From an uncultured Bacteroidales bacterium (GTDB taxonomy: Bacteria; Bacteroidota; Bacteroidia; Bacteroidales; UBA932), in contig CALCHD010000022.1 in NCBI GenBank assembly GCA_937901105.1, positions 1-13,543 on the forward strand: DNA of 13,543 nucleotides. The letters are read 5' to 3'. The notes under the pieces are model-generated. The model saw only the letters and a program-made list of their open reading frames with translations, searched no databases and was not told the DNA's origin. This document shows, piece by piece, positions 1-7,700 of the stretch. The translations under genes and the position numbers were made by a program. Positions within the stretch are counted from its first letter, which is position 1; each line of letters opens with the position of its first letter.

Positions 1-1110
1 TATATAAAGGTAGATGAATATGATTCACTGCTGAATGTAAATGCAAAATTAGAAAGGAGGTCTACACAATTAAGTGTTGATATAGGAGCACAGGTTACAC
101 CAGATGCAGAAGTGCTCATTGAGATTGACAAATCTGTTGGAGATGTAATTAAAGCAAGGGGTAATGGTGTTATTGATCTCTCCATTAATCCTGCCAGAGA
201 AATATTTGACTTGTACGGGGACTATCATGTAACAGACGGCAGCTACAAGTTTGTCCTTGCCGGTATTGCTTCAAGGGACTTCCAGCTGGAACCGGGAGGC
301 ACGATAAACTTTAACGGCGATATTTCCAATACAACATTGGATCTTGATGCGGTTTATTCAACAAAAGCCAATATTAATACTCTTATTGCAGATACCAACA
401 GTGTTGCAACTAGAAGGAATGTTAACTGTATCATTGGTATGCAGGGAAGGATGATGAATCCGGAACTAAACTTTACAATTGATATACCGGATCTTGATCC
501 AACTGCAAAAATGAGGGTAGAGAGTGCATTCAACACTCAAGGCAAAGTGCAGAAACAGTTCATGTCACTTCTGGCTTTGGGCAATTTTCTTCCCGACGAT
601 CAGAGCGGCATTGCAAACAACTCATCTGTATGGTATTCCAATGCATCAGAAATGTTGAGCAACCAGATCAGCAATATTTTCCACCAGTTGGGTATTCCGG
701 TAGATCTTGGCCTTGACTATCAGCCGGGTGAAAAAGGTTCAAATGATATATTTGATGTTGCCTTATCTACACAGCTGTTCAACAACAGGGTCATAATCAA
801 CGGAAATATTGGCAACGACCCTTATGCAACAAGCAACAAGGATGTGATTGGCAACATAGATGTAGAGATAAAGCTTGACAATTCCGGCAATGTCCGTCTG
901 GATCTGTTCTCACATGCTGAAGACAGGTATTCTACCTATTCAGATGCTGAAAACAGCCAGAGAAGCGGTATAGGTATTGTTTACCAGAAAGAGTTCAATA
1001 CTTTTAAGGAGCTGCTAAAAGGGAAGTCAAAGGCACAGAAGGTCTATATCAAGCAAGAGAAGGAACGGCGGAAGAAAGCCAAGAAAGAGAAAAGGGAGAA
1101 TCCGGATTAA
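1..1110 (+). CDS. tamB: TamB-like translocation/assembly protein, C-terminal part (5' end outside window)
   Basis: The frame is open from base 1 to the TAA at 1108-1110, giving 369 residues of a larger protein. No start lies in the window, and the GTG at 112 is internal. The visible part is rich in beta strand with regular short hydrophobic strands and Asn/Asp/Gly turns, as in the TamB C-terminal domain (DUF490). The segment around the MSLLALGNFLPDD motif and the final stretch with NGNIGNDPY and a YQKEFNTF-type end resemble Bacteroidales TamB tails. Known role of the family: an inner-membrane-anchored periplasm-spanning protein with a hydrophobic groove, acting in phospholipid transport to the outer membrane and, with TamA, in outer-membrane protein assembly. 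The protein ends in a strongly basic Lys/Arg/Glu tail of about 30 residues after the last strand. It converges with the slyD-like gene. The family call is fairly sure; its partner is not visible. Confidence 0.85.
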   Translation, partial: YIKVDEYDSLLNVNAKLERRSTQLSVDIGAQVTPDAEVLIEIDKSVGDVIKARGNGVIDLSINPAREIFDLYGDYHVTDGSYKFVLAGIASRDFQLEPGGTINFNGDISNTTLDLDAVYSTKANINTLIADTNSVATRRNVNCIIGMQGRMMNPELNFTIDIPDLDPTAKMRVESAFNTQGKVQKQFMSLLALGNFLPDDQSGIANNSSVWYSNASEMLSNQISNIFHQLGIPVDLGLDYQPGEKGSNDIFDVALSTQLFNNRVIINGNIGNDPYATSNKDVIGNIDVEIKLDNSGNVRLDLFSHAEDRYSTYSDAENSQRSGIGIVYQKEFNTFKELLKGKSKAQKVYIKQEKERRKKAKKEKRENPD

Positions 1111-1126
1111 TGGAATTCTCCCTTTT
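1090..1126. terminator. Bidirectional terminator shared by convergent tamB and slyD-like genes
   Basis: Perfect 12-bp inverted repeat: AAAAGGGAGAAT at 1090-1101 and its complement ATTCTCCCTTTT at 1115-1126, with a 13-base loop. The arm ends in TTTT on the plus strand. On the minus strand the hairpin is followed by TTTTCTCTTTCTT, a better U-rich tract. The tamB stop codon (1108-1110) lies in the loop, so the left arm is coding sequence. Its place between two converging genes fits termination in both directions. Confidence 0.75.
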
Positions 1127-1128
1127 AG

Positions 1129-1222
1129 TTTACTGCTCACGCAGGGTGCGCCTCCCAGCCTTCCGTTTCACACGGCTTCCAGCGGGCATCTGATGATGCC
1201 TTGTTATATTTACTGCTCACGC
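1129..1222. repeat. 14-bp direct repeat, copies 80 bp apart, flanking a small GC-rich hairpin region
   Basis: TTTACTGCTCACGC occurs at 1129-1142 and again at 1209-1222. Similarity extends a further 10 bases imperfectly (both continue to TGCGCC). Between the copies lie a small hairpin CCGT/ACGG (1163-1166, 1172-1175) and a perfect 6-bp stem GGCATC/GATGCC with a TGAT loop (1185-1200). The spacer is visibly more GC-rich than neighbouring intergenic DNA. It could be a local duplication, the scar of a small element, or a dispersed intergenic repeat; I cannot tell which. Confidence 0.55.
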
Positions 1223-1243
1223 TAATTGCGCCGAATATGCCGA

Positions 1244-1792
1244 TTAGTGGCAGCCGCCGCAACCGCAAGAAGAGCAGTCTGATGCGCAGCCGTCTCCGCA
1301 AGAGTGCTGTACTTTCTCATTGAAAAGGCCGTTTGTAAGCTCGGTCTCTGTCGCCTCTCTGATAGCCTCAACTTTACCTGTAAAGTGAAGTGCAGCACCA
1401 GCAAGAGGGTGGTTGAAGTTCATTACAACTGTCTCTTCTTTAACCTCGTCAATTGCACCGTTAAGTCTGTTGCCCTCTGAATCCATCATAGGAAGAACGT
1501 TGCCTACAGAAAGAAGACCGTCCTCAATCTTGCCGTCAACCTCAAAAATCTTTTTAGGAAGTTCAACAATTGCATCCTCGTTTACTCTGCCGTAGCCCTC
1601 GTCCTCTGAAAGAGTGAACTCAAAAGTGTCACCTACTTTCTTGCCAGCAATGTACTCCTCAAATTTAGGAAGAAGGTAGCCTGTACCAAAGATGAACATC
1701 ATAGGCTTCTCAGCAGTTACTGTCTCAATCACGTCGCCATCAACTTCCAAAGTATATGATAACGAAACAACTTTGTTTAGATTAATTTCCAT
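1244..1792 (-). CDS. slyD: SlyD-like FKBP-type peptidyl-prolyl cis-trans isomerase
   Basis: This 182-residue cytoplasmic protein has no signal peptide. Residues 1-70 and about 130-150 form the split FKBP domain; family hallmarks are FGTGYLLPKFE, the GYG turn near 66-68 and the closing FTGKVEAIREAT. Residues about 73-128 match the insert-in-flap (IF) chaperone domain of SlyD, ending in NFNHPLAG. The tail from His163 to His182 is Cys/His-rich: Cys165, 169, 173, 176, 178 and 181 plus both histidines. This parallels the Ni2+/Zn2+-binding tail of E. coli SlyD, though it is shorter. Family role: proline isomerisation and chaperoning of nascent chains, with a metal-supply role for hydrogenase maturation in enterics; which metal client exists here is not visible. 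It is the last gene of the minus-strand run, 63 bp after nhaC, and has its own -7 motif. Confidence 0.93.
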   Translation of the reverse strand: MEINLNKVVSLSYTLEVDGDVIETVTAEKPMMFIFGTGYLLPKFEEYIAGKKVGDTFEFTLSEDEGYGRVNEDAIVELPKKIFEVDGKIEDGLLSVGNVLPMMDSEGNRLNGAIDEVKEETVVMNFNHPLAGAALHFTGKVEAIREATETELTNGLFNEKVQHSCGDGCASDCSSCGCGGCH

Positions 1793-1817
1793 ATCTGTTT
1801 ATGTTTTAATTATTATA

Positions 1818-1825
1818 CAAATTTA
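1818..1825 (-). promoter_or_regulatory. Bacteroidetes -7 promoter motif for the slyD-like gene
   Basis: On the minus strand this reads TAAATTTG, a perfect match to the Bacteroidetes -7 consensus TAnnTTTG, about 25 bases before the start codon. No clear TTTG -33 element stands 19-21 bases upstream. The surrounding DNA contains the palindromes GCATGC and GCAAATTTGC, which could serve a regulator. It suggests slyD can be transcribed apart from nhaC. Confidence 0.5.
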
Positions 1826-1855
1826 AAAGCATGCAAATTTGCTTTATTTTTTCCA

Positions 1856-3307
1856 TTATTTCAAATTTTTGCCCCTTACCGGCTTGCCGAATCTGGTAAT
1901 TTTATATCCTATTGCCGCAATTGCCAAAGAAACAAACGGTGAAAGCAGATTGAAGAAGCAATATGGCAAATATGCCAAGGTTGGGATTCCCAGCACACTG
2001 CTTTGCATAGCTGCGCATGAATTCCACGGAACCAGTACAGAAGTTACAGTTGCGGAATCTTCCAATGAGCGGCTCAACAGCTGCGGTTCATATCCCTCTT
2101 TCTTGTAAATATCTGCAAACATCTTGCCAGGAAGTATGATTGACATATACTGGTCTGAAAGGGTAAGATTGCTGATGATACAGGTTCCAAGTGTGCTTCC
2201 TACAAGTGAAGTGTGCCCTTTTATCATCTTAACCATCTTCTCTGTGATTGCATCAAGGTAGCCGCCTGCCTCCATAACGCCTCCAAATGCACAAACGCAC
2301 ATAATCAGCCAAACAGTATTTAGCATTCCTGCCATGCCGCTGGTTGAAGCCAGCTCTGTAAGCATTGCGCTTTCAGTTGTAATCTCCAATGGCATTGACA
2401 TTATCTTAAGCGGTGCATAAATGAATGTTTGGATAGAGTCAGCTGCATATGGTGTAATCTGCGCAATGATTTGCGGCTGTACAAATACTGCAATTACAGA
2501 ACTCACAATTGCAGAGATGAACAATGTAAGGAATGCAGGCATTTTTTTGTAAATCATGAAGATTGTGGCTGCAGGAATCAGCAGCAGCCACAGTGATACA
2601 TTGAATGTCTGCTCAATCATCGCACACTCTGCAGCAACATCCAGATTGGAAGTTGAAGGAATCATAAATCCGGCAACTGCAAAGATTACAGCACAAATCA
2701 ATACTGTAGGAATATTGGTAATGAGCATATATTTGATATGCTTGTACAAGTCTACTCCCGATATGCTGGCTGCAAGGTTTGTTGTATCTGAAAGAGGTGA
2801 AATCTTGTCACCGAAATATGCTCCGGAGATAATGGCGCCTGCAAGCCATCCGCTGTTGAAACCCATTATCTCACCTGCGCTCAACATTGCAATACCTATA
2901 GTGCCGATAGTTGTCCAGGAACTGCCCAATATCAATGAAATCAGTGCAGTAAATATAAAGATTACCAGCAGAAAGATTGACGGGTTAATCAGTTTCAATC
3001 CATAATAGATAAGTGTAGGCACTACTCCCGACAGCATCCATGCTGATGTAAGTGCACCAATTGATAGGAGTATGAAGAACACACCTCCCGATTTGCTGAA
3101 GTTGTCTGCAATTCCTTCCTCCAGCTTTTCCCAGCTGATACCCAACCTGGTCATGGCAATCAGGGCACCTGTAAGTGCACCTCCCAAAAGTGCAATCTGT
3201 GAAGGTCCGCTTGTAAGTTCATCACCAAACAGTATTGAACCTATTACAATGAGTGCTACAAGCACAATCATTGGCAGAAGTGATAATATTAATGATGGCT
3301 TTTTCAT
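1856..3307 (-). CDS. nhaC: NhaC-family Na+/H+ antiporter
   Basis: This 483-residue protein is very hydrophobic, with about 11-12 predicted membrane segments beginning at residues 6-27. The motif SGAYFGDKISPLSDTTNLA (about 161-179) is the signature of the NhaC family, with Asp and Ser/Thr residues in a membrane segment. A related repeat-like element, LEDSATVTSVLVPWNSC (415-431), is the second conserved block. Family role: electrogenic uptake of H+ in exchange for Na+ across the inner membrane, for pH and sodium homeostasis; some relatives exchange organic acids (for example malate/lactate), so the exact substrate is inferred. The length is normal. The ATG is one base after the tldE stop codon, so it is almost certainly co-transcribed with tldE. 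That linkage has no obvious functional reason. Confidence 0.92.
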   Translation of the reverse strand: MKKPSLILSLLPMIVLVALIVIGSILFGDELTSGPSQIALLGGALTGALIAMTRLGISWEKLEEGIADNFSKSGGVFFILLSIGALTSAWMLSGVVPTLIYYGLKLINPSIFLLVIFIFTALISLILGSSWTTIGTIGIAMLSAGEIMGFNSGWLAGAIISGAYFGDKISPLSDTTNLAASISGVDLYKHIKYMLITNIPTVLICAVIFAVAGFMIPSTSNLDVAAECAMIEQTFNVSLWLLLIPAATIFMIYKKMPAFLTLFISAIVSSVIAVFVQPQIIAQITPYAADSIQTFIYAPLKIMSMPLEITTESAMLTELASTSGMAGMLNTVWLIMCVCAFGGVMEAGGYLDAITEKMVKMIKGHTSLVGSTLGTCIISNLTLSDQYMSIILPGKMFADIYKKEGYEPQLLSRSLEDSATVTSVLVPWNSCAAMQSSVLGIPTLAYLPYCFFNLLSPFVSLAIAAIGYKITRFGKPVRGKNLK

Positions 3308-3308
3308 A

Positions 3309-4664
3309 TTAAATACCGGTAAAGTCTACATTTTCAAAAGCAAGTGATGGAATGAGCCACCTTGAACACGTCCTGGCATCATTTCCTGCAAGTGCAAAAT
3401 TATTCCACAAAGATACTATATTGCCGCTTATGTTCATTTCTCTTACAGGGAATAATATTTCTCCGTTCTCAAAATAAAATCCTTCAATTCCATAAGAGAA
3501 GTCTCCTGTAAGGCCATTACAGTTTCCACCATTGAACCCCGTAACAAGGATTCCATTGCCAAGAATCTTTACCATATCCAAATGGTTAAGGTTCCTGTAT
3601 TCCGGTGCAAATTCATCCAATGAGAAATATGGAACAGATGCGCTCTCTACAGTAGGGGCACATTCCATCTTGTTTGCAGAGTAGGTGTTGATATAGTATG
3701 TTTCAACTACTCCGTTGCGGATGATGTCCATTGGTTTTGTTGCAAGCCCGTCACCGTCAAAGTAGCGGCTTCCGCTCATACCTTTCCAATGAGGATTGTC
3801 AATCATGGTCATCTTGTCTGAAAATACTTTCTCACCTTTTTTGTTCATCAAGAAGGAGTTTCTCTGCTGTATATTGCTGCCGTTCAAAGCCTGGAAGATA
3901 GGGGATACCAGCCTGCTTGCACAGGTGTTGTCTACAATCATATTCATTTTTCCACCCTCCATCTCTTTTGGGTTGAGCTTGGCCAAAGCCCTCTCAAGTG
4001 CTTTTTCACCACAACCCTTATAAGAGAAATCCTTGAAGTGAAGTGCAGATTCATACCACCATCCCTCACTTCTGGCCTTACCGCGTCCTTTTACAGAACA
4101 TTCTGCGCTTACTGTAAAGTTGCTCTGGAGCATATCACCTTCAAAGCCCTGTGAATCTATCATGTACTGGTACTCAAGCATATCTCCGTATTCAGTGTTT
4201 ACAGAGACAATTTTCTTATTTTTACCATGAATCTCCTCCATTACCTCAAATGCAATCTCTTTCTTCTTTTGAGGGTCCATCTCAAGGATGTATGGATCAT
4301 ATTGGGCAAGATCATCATCCTCTCCGTGCCAGCAAAGCTCCTTTGGAGGGAGTGTACGGCAATTGTCGGGAGTAAGGTAACAGTTTGTTGCCATGGCCTG
4401 TTTTATAAAGAGTTCAAGCTCCTCCTTGTTCAGGCGGTTTGTTGAATAGGCTCCATACCGGCCATTTGAAATTATCTGTATGTAAAGGTTGCGGTCGTTG
4501 GCATTCTGCAGGTTCTCCAGGTTGCCGTCAAGGGCTGAGAATGAGTTCTGGATGCCAAAGTTCATTGTAATGCGGCAAGCCTGGGCTCCCAGTTTCATCA
4601 CTGTGTCCAATGCCCTCTGGGCTGCTTCCACCTCAAACGAGTTGTCTATTTTGTTGGTTCTCAT
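3309..4664 (-). CDS. tldE: TldE/PmbA family protein, non-catalytic partner of TldD
   Basis: This 451-residue cytoplasmic protein has the TldD/PmbA fold. The N-terminal domain contains the SALDGNLENLQ-type strand (42-53), and the C-terminal domain contains GFNGGNCNGLTGDFSYGIEG (376-395), diagnostic of the PmbA/TldE branch. It has no HExxxH motif, in contrast to its neighbour, as expected for the subunit that shapes the peptide channel while TldD carries the metal. Known role in E. coli: TldD/TldE cleaves the microcin B17 leader and degrades the CcdA antitoxin, acting on unfolded peptides. Its substrate here is unknown. It begins one base after the tldD stop and ends one base before the nhaC start, so all three genes are tightly coupled. 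Confidence 0.93.
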   Translation of the reverse strand: MRTNKIDNSFEVEAAQRALDTVMKLGAQACRITMNFGIQNSFSALDGNLENLQNANDRNLYIQIISNGRYGAYSTNRLNKEELELFIKQAMATNCYLTPDNCRTLPPKELCWHGEDDDLAQYDPYILEMDPQKKKEIAFEVMEEIHGKNKKIVSVNTEYGDMLEYQYMIDSQGFEGDMLQSNFTVSAECSVKGRGKARSEGWWYESALHFKDFSYKGCGEKALERALAKLNPKEMEGGKMNMIVDNTCASRLVSPIFQALNGSNIQQRNSFLMNKKGEKVFSDKMTMIDNPHWKGMSGSRYFDGDGLATKPMDIIRNGVVETYYINTYSANKMECAPTVESASVPYFSLDEFAPEYRNLNHLDMVKILGNGILVTGFNGGNCNGLTGDFSYGIEGFYFENGEILFPVREMNISGNIVSLWNNFALAGNDARTCSRWLIPSLAFENVDFTGI

Positions 4665-4665
4665 G

Positions 4666-6117
4666 CTAGTTGCTTCCTCCTACAATCAGTTTTTTTACAA
4701 GTATGCTTGGCATCCCGCAAGATACAGGAACGTACTGTCCTTTTCCGCAAGTCCATGTTGCATTCTCCATTCTGGAATTGTTTGCTACGGCTGTAATGTC
4801 TTCCAAAGCTTTAGGGCCGTTTCCAATGATGTTGACATCTTTTATTGGCTGTGTAAGTTTGCCCTTCTCAATCAGCCAGCCGCTTTTTACAAAGAAAGTG
4901 AAATCCCCTTCTCCAATCTGAACCTGTCCATTGCTGAAGTTGTCTACAAATATCCCCTTCTTCACTTGTGATATAAGCTCCTCTTCGGTGCAGTTGCCGT
5001 TCTCCATGTAGGTTGCCCTCATGCGGGGAATTGGCATATATCTGAATGATTCCCTGCGGCCGTTTCCGGTAGGGGATACTCCATAGAATTTTGCACTTAT
5101 TCTGTCATGCAGATATGAGTTAAGGATTCCGTCCTTTACCAGGTAGGTCTTTTGTCCTGGTATACCTTCATCATCAAATGTACAGCTGCCTCTATTGGCT
5201 TTAAGTGTGCCATCATCAACGATGTTTATGTTGCTGTTGCAAACCTGCTGCCCCATCATATCAGAGAAGATTGATGTACCTTTTCTGTTGAAATCTGCCT
5301 CAAATGCGTGGCCTACAGCCTCATGAAGGAGTATTCCGCTTCCGCCTGCCCCCATCACTACAGGCATTGCACCACCTTTTGGCTGTGATGCCTCAAACAG
5401 GAATGCTGTCTTTGATGTTACTTCTGCTGCAATTTCCTCCATAAGTTCCTCTGTAAGCATCTCAAAACCAATCCTGAAACTTCTTGACACTCCGCTCGTC
5501 TCGCTTCTTCCGCTGCCGTCTTCCATCACGCAGTTTGCAACTACGTTTATCATTGGACGCTCATCAGTATAAGCCTCTCCATTTGAGTTGTAGAACAGTA
5601 CCAATGTGTTGGAATCTGCAATCTTTCCTATCACTTTTACGGTCTTGGAATCCTTGGCAAATATCTTTTCATTGAGCATCTGCAGATAAGGAATCTTGTA
5701 CTCAATATTTGTATCATCCCAGTTCTTTCCAATAGGATAGAGGTTATCACCTTTCAGAATTCTTGTATCCGGAGTGACATGAAGTGCTGCTGTAGCCTCA
5801 TCTGCAATCTGTGCTGCTGTCAGGGCCGCCTTCTTCATAAGTGGCATTGTGGTAATCTCGGAATATGCATATCCGGTCTTTTCACCTTTTACTACTCTTA
5901 TTCCTACACCGTAGTCTATATGTGTGCCTGCTGCATTTACCTCTCCATCCCTCAAAGTAACCTCATTGATTACCGAGTGCTCAAAGAACAGGTCTGCATA
6001 CTCTCCTCCCTTTGATAGGGCAATTGAAATGAGCTCCTTCAGGTTCTCTTCAGTTACCCCAAAGAAACTCATGTATTTATTATAATTCTGCATTTTCCTT
6101 ATAGTCATTTTGCCCAT
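4666..6117 (-). CDS. tldD: TldD zinc metalloprotease subunit
   Basis: At 483 residues this has the usual TldD length. HEAVGH at 265-270 is the HExxxH motif; His265 and His270 are metal ligands and Glu266 is the catalytic base. Cys467 in the VSCGMP motif matches the third zinc ligand known from the E. coli TldD/E structure. Blocks GGAMPVVMGAGGSGILLHE and FDDEGIPGQ are strongly family-like. It acts in the cytoplasm with TldE as a heterodimeric peptidase that digests unstructured peptides. The given start (ATG at 6115-6117) lies inside a strong hairpin; ATGs at 6106-6108 (Met4), Met9 and Met16 are alternatives. Homology-like sequence begins only near residue 20, so Met4 or Met16 may be the real start. 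It has no Tat or Sec signal. It lies 33 bp after the M14 peptidase gene. Confidence 0.93.
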   Translation of the reverse strand: MGKMTIRKMQNYNKYMSFFGVTEENLKELISIALSKGGEYADLFFEHSVINEVTLRDGEVNAAGTHIDYGVGIRVVKGEKTGYAYSEITTMPLMKKAALTAAQIADEATAALHVTPDTRILKGDNLYPIGKNWDDTNIEYKIPYLQMLNEKIFAKDSKTVKVIGKIADSNTLVLFYNSNGEAYTDERPMINVVANCVMEDGSGRSETSGVSRSFRIGFEMLTEELMEEIAAEVTSKTAFLFEASQPKGGAMPVVMGAGGSGILLHEAVGHAFEADFNRKGTSIFSDMMGQQVCNSNINIVDDGTLKANRGSCTFDDEGIPGQKTYLVKDGILNSYLHDRISAKFYGVSPTGNGRRESFRYMPIPRMRATYMENGNCTEEELISQVKKGIFVDNFSNGQVQIGEGDFTFFVKSGWLIEKGKLTQPIKDVNIIGNGPKALEDITAVANNSRMENATWTCGKGQYVPVSCGMPSILVKKLIVGGSN

Positions 6118-6142
6118 TGGGACGACGTCCTAATGGGCAAAA
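6108..6142. repeat. Near-perfect 16-bp hairpin over the first possible tldD start
   Basis: Left arm TTTTGCCCATTGGGAC (6108-6123), 3-base loop (6124-6126) and right arm GTCCTAATGGGCAAAA (6127-6142). All pairs are Watson-Crick except one G/T (6119/6131). On the minus strand, where the neighbours are read, no U-tract follows, so it is not a classical terminator; it is preceded by a T-rich run. It covers the tldD ATG at 6117 and ends at the ATG at 6108. Options are an RNA element controlling tldD translation, an mRNA processing or stabilising hairpin between the M14 and tldD cistrons, an operator palindrome, or a dispersed REP-like element. Confidence 0.7.
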
Positions 6143-6150
6143 AATAAAAA

Positions 6151-7695
6151 TTACTCTGTTTTTTTAAGAAGGATCTGGTCTACAAGCTCGCCCTTGGAAG
6201 CTGTGTATGTGTATTTGATTTTCTTACCCCCTTTGTGGTTGATTTCGCCAACCTTTACCCACTCGTTCTCACCTTCATTGCTTTTTTTCAGGTTGTCGCC
6301 AACTGCCCATTTGTATACCTCATATTTTCCTGCAGGAAGCTCAACACCCTCTTTTTTGCCATTGAATATGTATTTTGCTTTGGCATTCTTGCCAGTTGCC
6401 TTAAGGTAGCTGTTGCCAAAATAGAATTTGCTGTGGTCAGTCATTGTCTCAAAGCCCCCTTTATGAGCTGGCTCCTCTATAAGGATTCTGTATGGTGCAC
6501 CCTCCTGAAGGTAGTCTCCAAGTGCAAGGACGTTGTAGTCTGCAAATTTCTGAAGGTTTTCTACTGATACCCATTCACCGGCCTTGTTCTGGCTGTAGTA
6601 AGTGTATGGAGTCTCAAATGTTACAGCAAGGGTCTTCTCTCCGCTGTTGTTCCAGAACCATCCCTCGCAGTATCTGCTGCCCATCTTTGAGAAGCAAAGA
6701 TCCCCTTTTGCAAAGTATGGGTTATCGTTGATGGTAAGGTTAGCAAGAAGCATAAGGTCTTTGTAGAACTTGTCTGAAGATGTTTCGGCAGTGTGAACCC
6801 AATAAGTTGCCTGGTGCATGCTCTGTGAGTGCATGTTAAGGAATACATCCACACCTTTCTCCTTCAACAGCCACTGAAGGAATGCCCTCATATTTTTAAC
6901 CTCTTTGGTTGTAACCTCTTCAGGGTCATCCCAGTTCACCTCCATGTTCACTCCGTTTGAATTTGAACGGCTGTTTCCCTCTACAACTCCGTCGGGATTG
7001 GTGAAAGGAAGGATGTAGAACTCTACATTCTCCCTCAATGCATTGGCATAAGGGGTGTCTGATGCAAGCACATCAATCATCCTCTCAAGATGCCAGGTAC
7101 CTGGAGTCTCGCTGGTGTGTACTCGGCCGTGAATGTAGACAACTTTCTTGTCCTGTTTACCGTTCTTGTTGGTAATGGTAAGCAACGGCATGTTTCTGCC
7201 ATGCTCGCTGGTTCCAACAGTGCCAAGGTCAACCCAAGGGTTCTTTACCCATTCCTGAATCTTGCCAAGCAGACGGGTGTAAGTATATGGAACATAATAT
7301 GCTATATATACTTTGTCCTGATTGTATTTCTTAATGATTGTCTTTTCATCAGGAGACTCTGTCTCTGAGAATCGTATCCAGTTCTTGTTGTCGTAGCTGT
7401 AGAAAGGCCTTCTGGCGTCAGAATTCTTTACGTTCAGGATAACCTCCTTGTCCTTGACACCCTCCATACAGAAGTAGTACCATCTTGCACTTGGTGCAAG
7501 GGTAGGGCGTGCAGGGTTTGCCGGATCAAATCGGCTGTAGAAATCATAGGTATAGCACTCGGTTCCGTTCTTGTTCTCCTGTGAAACAAGTTCAGCTTTC
7601 TCCATTGATCCGCACTCAAAATCTGCAGAGAACTTGATCTGCGCTGTTGCAGTTGTGGCAGCAAACAGCGCTGCAATTAAAAACAATCTTTTCAT
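6151..7695 (-). CDS. Exported M14 family zinc carboxypeptidase (cytosolic-carboxypeptidase-like)
   Basis: This 514-residue protein has a Sec signal peptide (MKRLFLIAALF..., cleavage likely after ATAQ at 19), so it acts in the periplasm or outside. Residues 20-130 are a beta-rich N-terminal domain of the type found in cytosolic carboxypeptidase-like M14 enzymes; the RWYYFCMEGV and RPFYSYDNKNW blocks are typical. The catalytic domain spans about 140-395. Zinc ligands are His193 and Glu196 (HTSE) and His289 (NMHS). Glu361 in TFETP is the catalytic base, and NPDG (233-236) is the usual substrate-binding block. Residues about 410-514 add a short C-terminal beta domain. It removes C-terminal residues from peptides; the preferred residue is not visible. 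The start is 5 bp after the TIGR02757 stop codon, so co-transcription is likely. It may supply peptide trimming in the envelope while TldD/E works inside; that link is only inferred. Confidence 0.88.
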   Translation of the reverse strand: MKRLFLIAALFAATTATAQIKFSADFECGSMEKAELVSQENKNGTECYTYDFYSRFDPANPARPTLAPSARWYYFCMEGVKDKEVILNVKNSDARRPFYSYDNKNWIRFSETESPDEKTIIKKYNQDKVYIAYYVPYTYTRLLGKIQEWVKNPWVDLGTVGTSEHGRNMPLLTITNKNGKQDKKVVYIHGRVHTSETPGTWHLERMIDVLASDTPYANALRENVEFYILPFTNPDGVVEGNSRSNSNGVNMEVNWDDPEEVTTKEVKNMRAFLQWLLKEKGVDVFLNMHSQSMHQATYWVHTAETSSDKFYKDLMLLANLTINDNPYFAKGDLCFSKMGSRYCEGWFWNNSGEKTLAVTFETPYTYYSQNKAGEWVSVENLQKFADYNVLALGDYLQEGAPYRILIEEPAHKGGFETMTDHSKFYFGNSYLKATGKNAKAKYIFNGKKEGVELPAGKYEVYKWAVGDNLKKSNEGENEWVKVGEINHKGGKKIKYTYTASKGELVDQILLKKTE

Positions 7696-7700
7696 ATCTT

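Noticed and set aside
112..114. GTG as the start of a short tamB gene
   Set aside because: The frame is open and TamB-like from base 1, so the gene continues beyond the left edge.
4489..4971. Plus-strand open frame of about 160 codons opposite tldD/tldE
   Set aside because: It is antisense across the junction of two well-supported genes, with no recognisable domain; the same holds for plus-strand frames at 2556-3005, 8121-8498, 9941-10312 and 10484-10936.
3309..6117. TldD/TldE as part of a RiPP biosynthesis cluster
   Set aside because: No precursor peptide, cyclodehydratase, radical SAM enzyme or exporter is in the window; TldD/E pairs are widespread without such clusters.
6108..6142. Hairpin as a rho-independent terminator between the M14 and tldD genes
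   Set aside because: No U-run follows the stem in the direction of transcription; the T-rich run lies before it.
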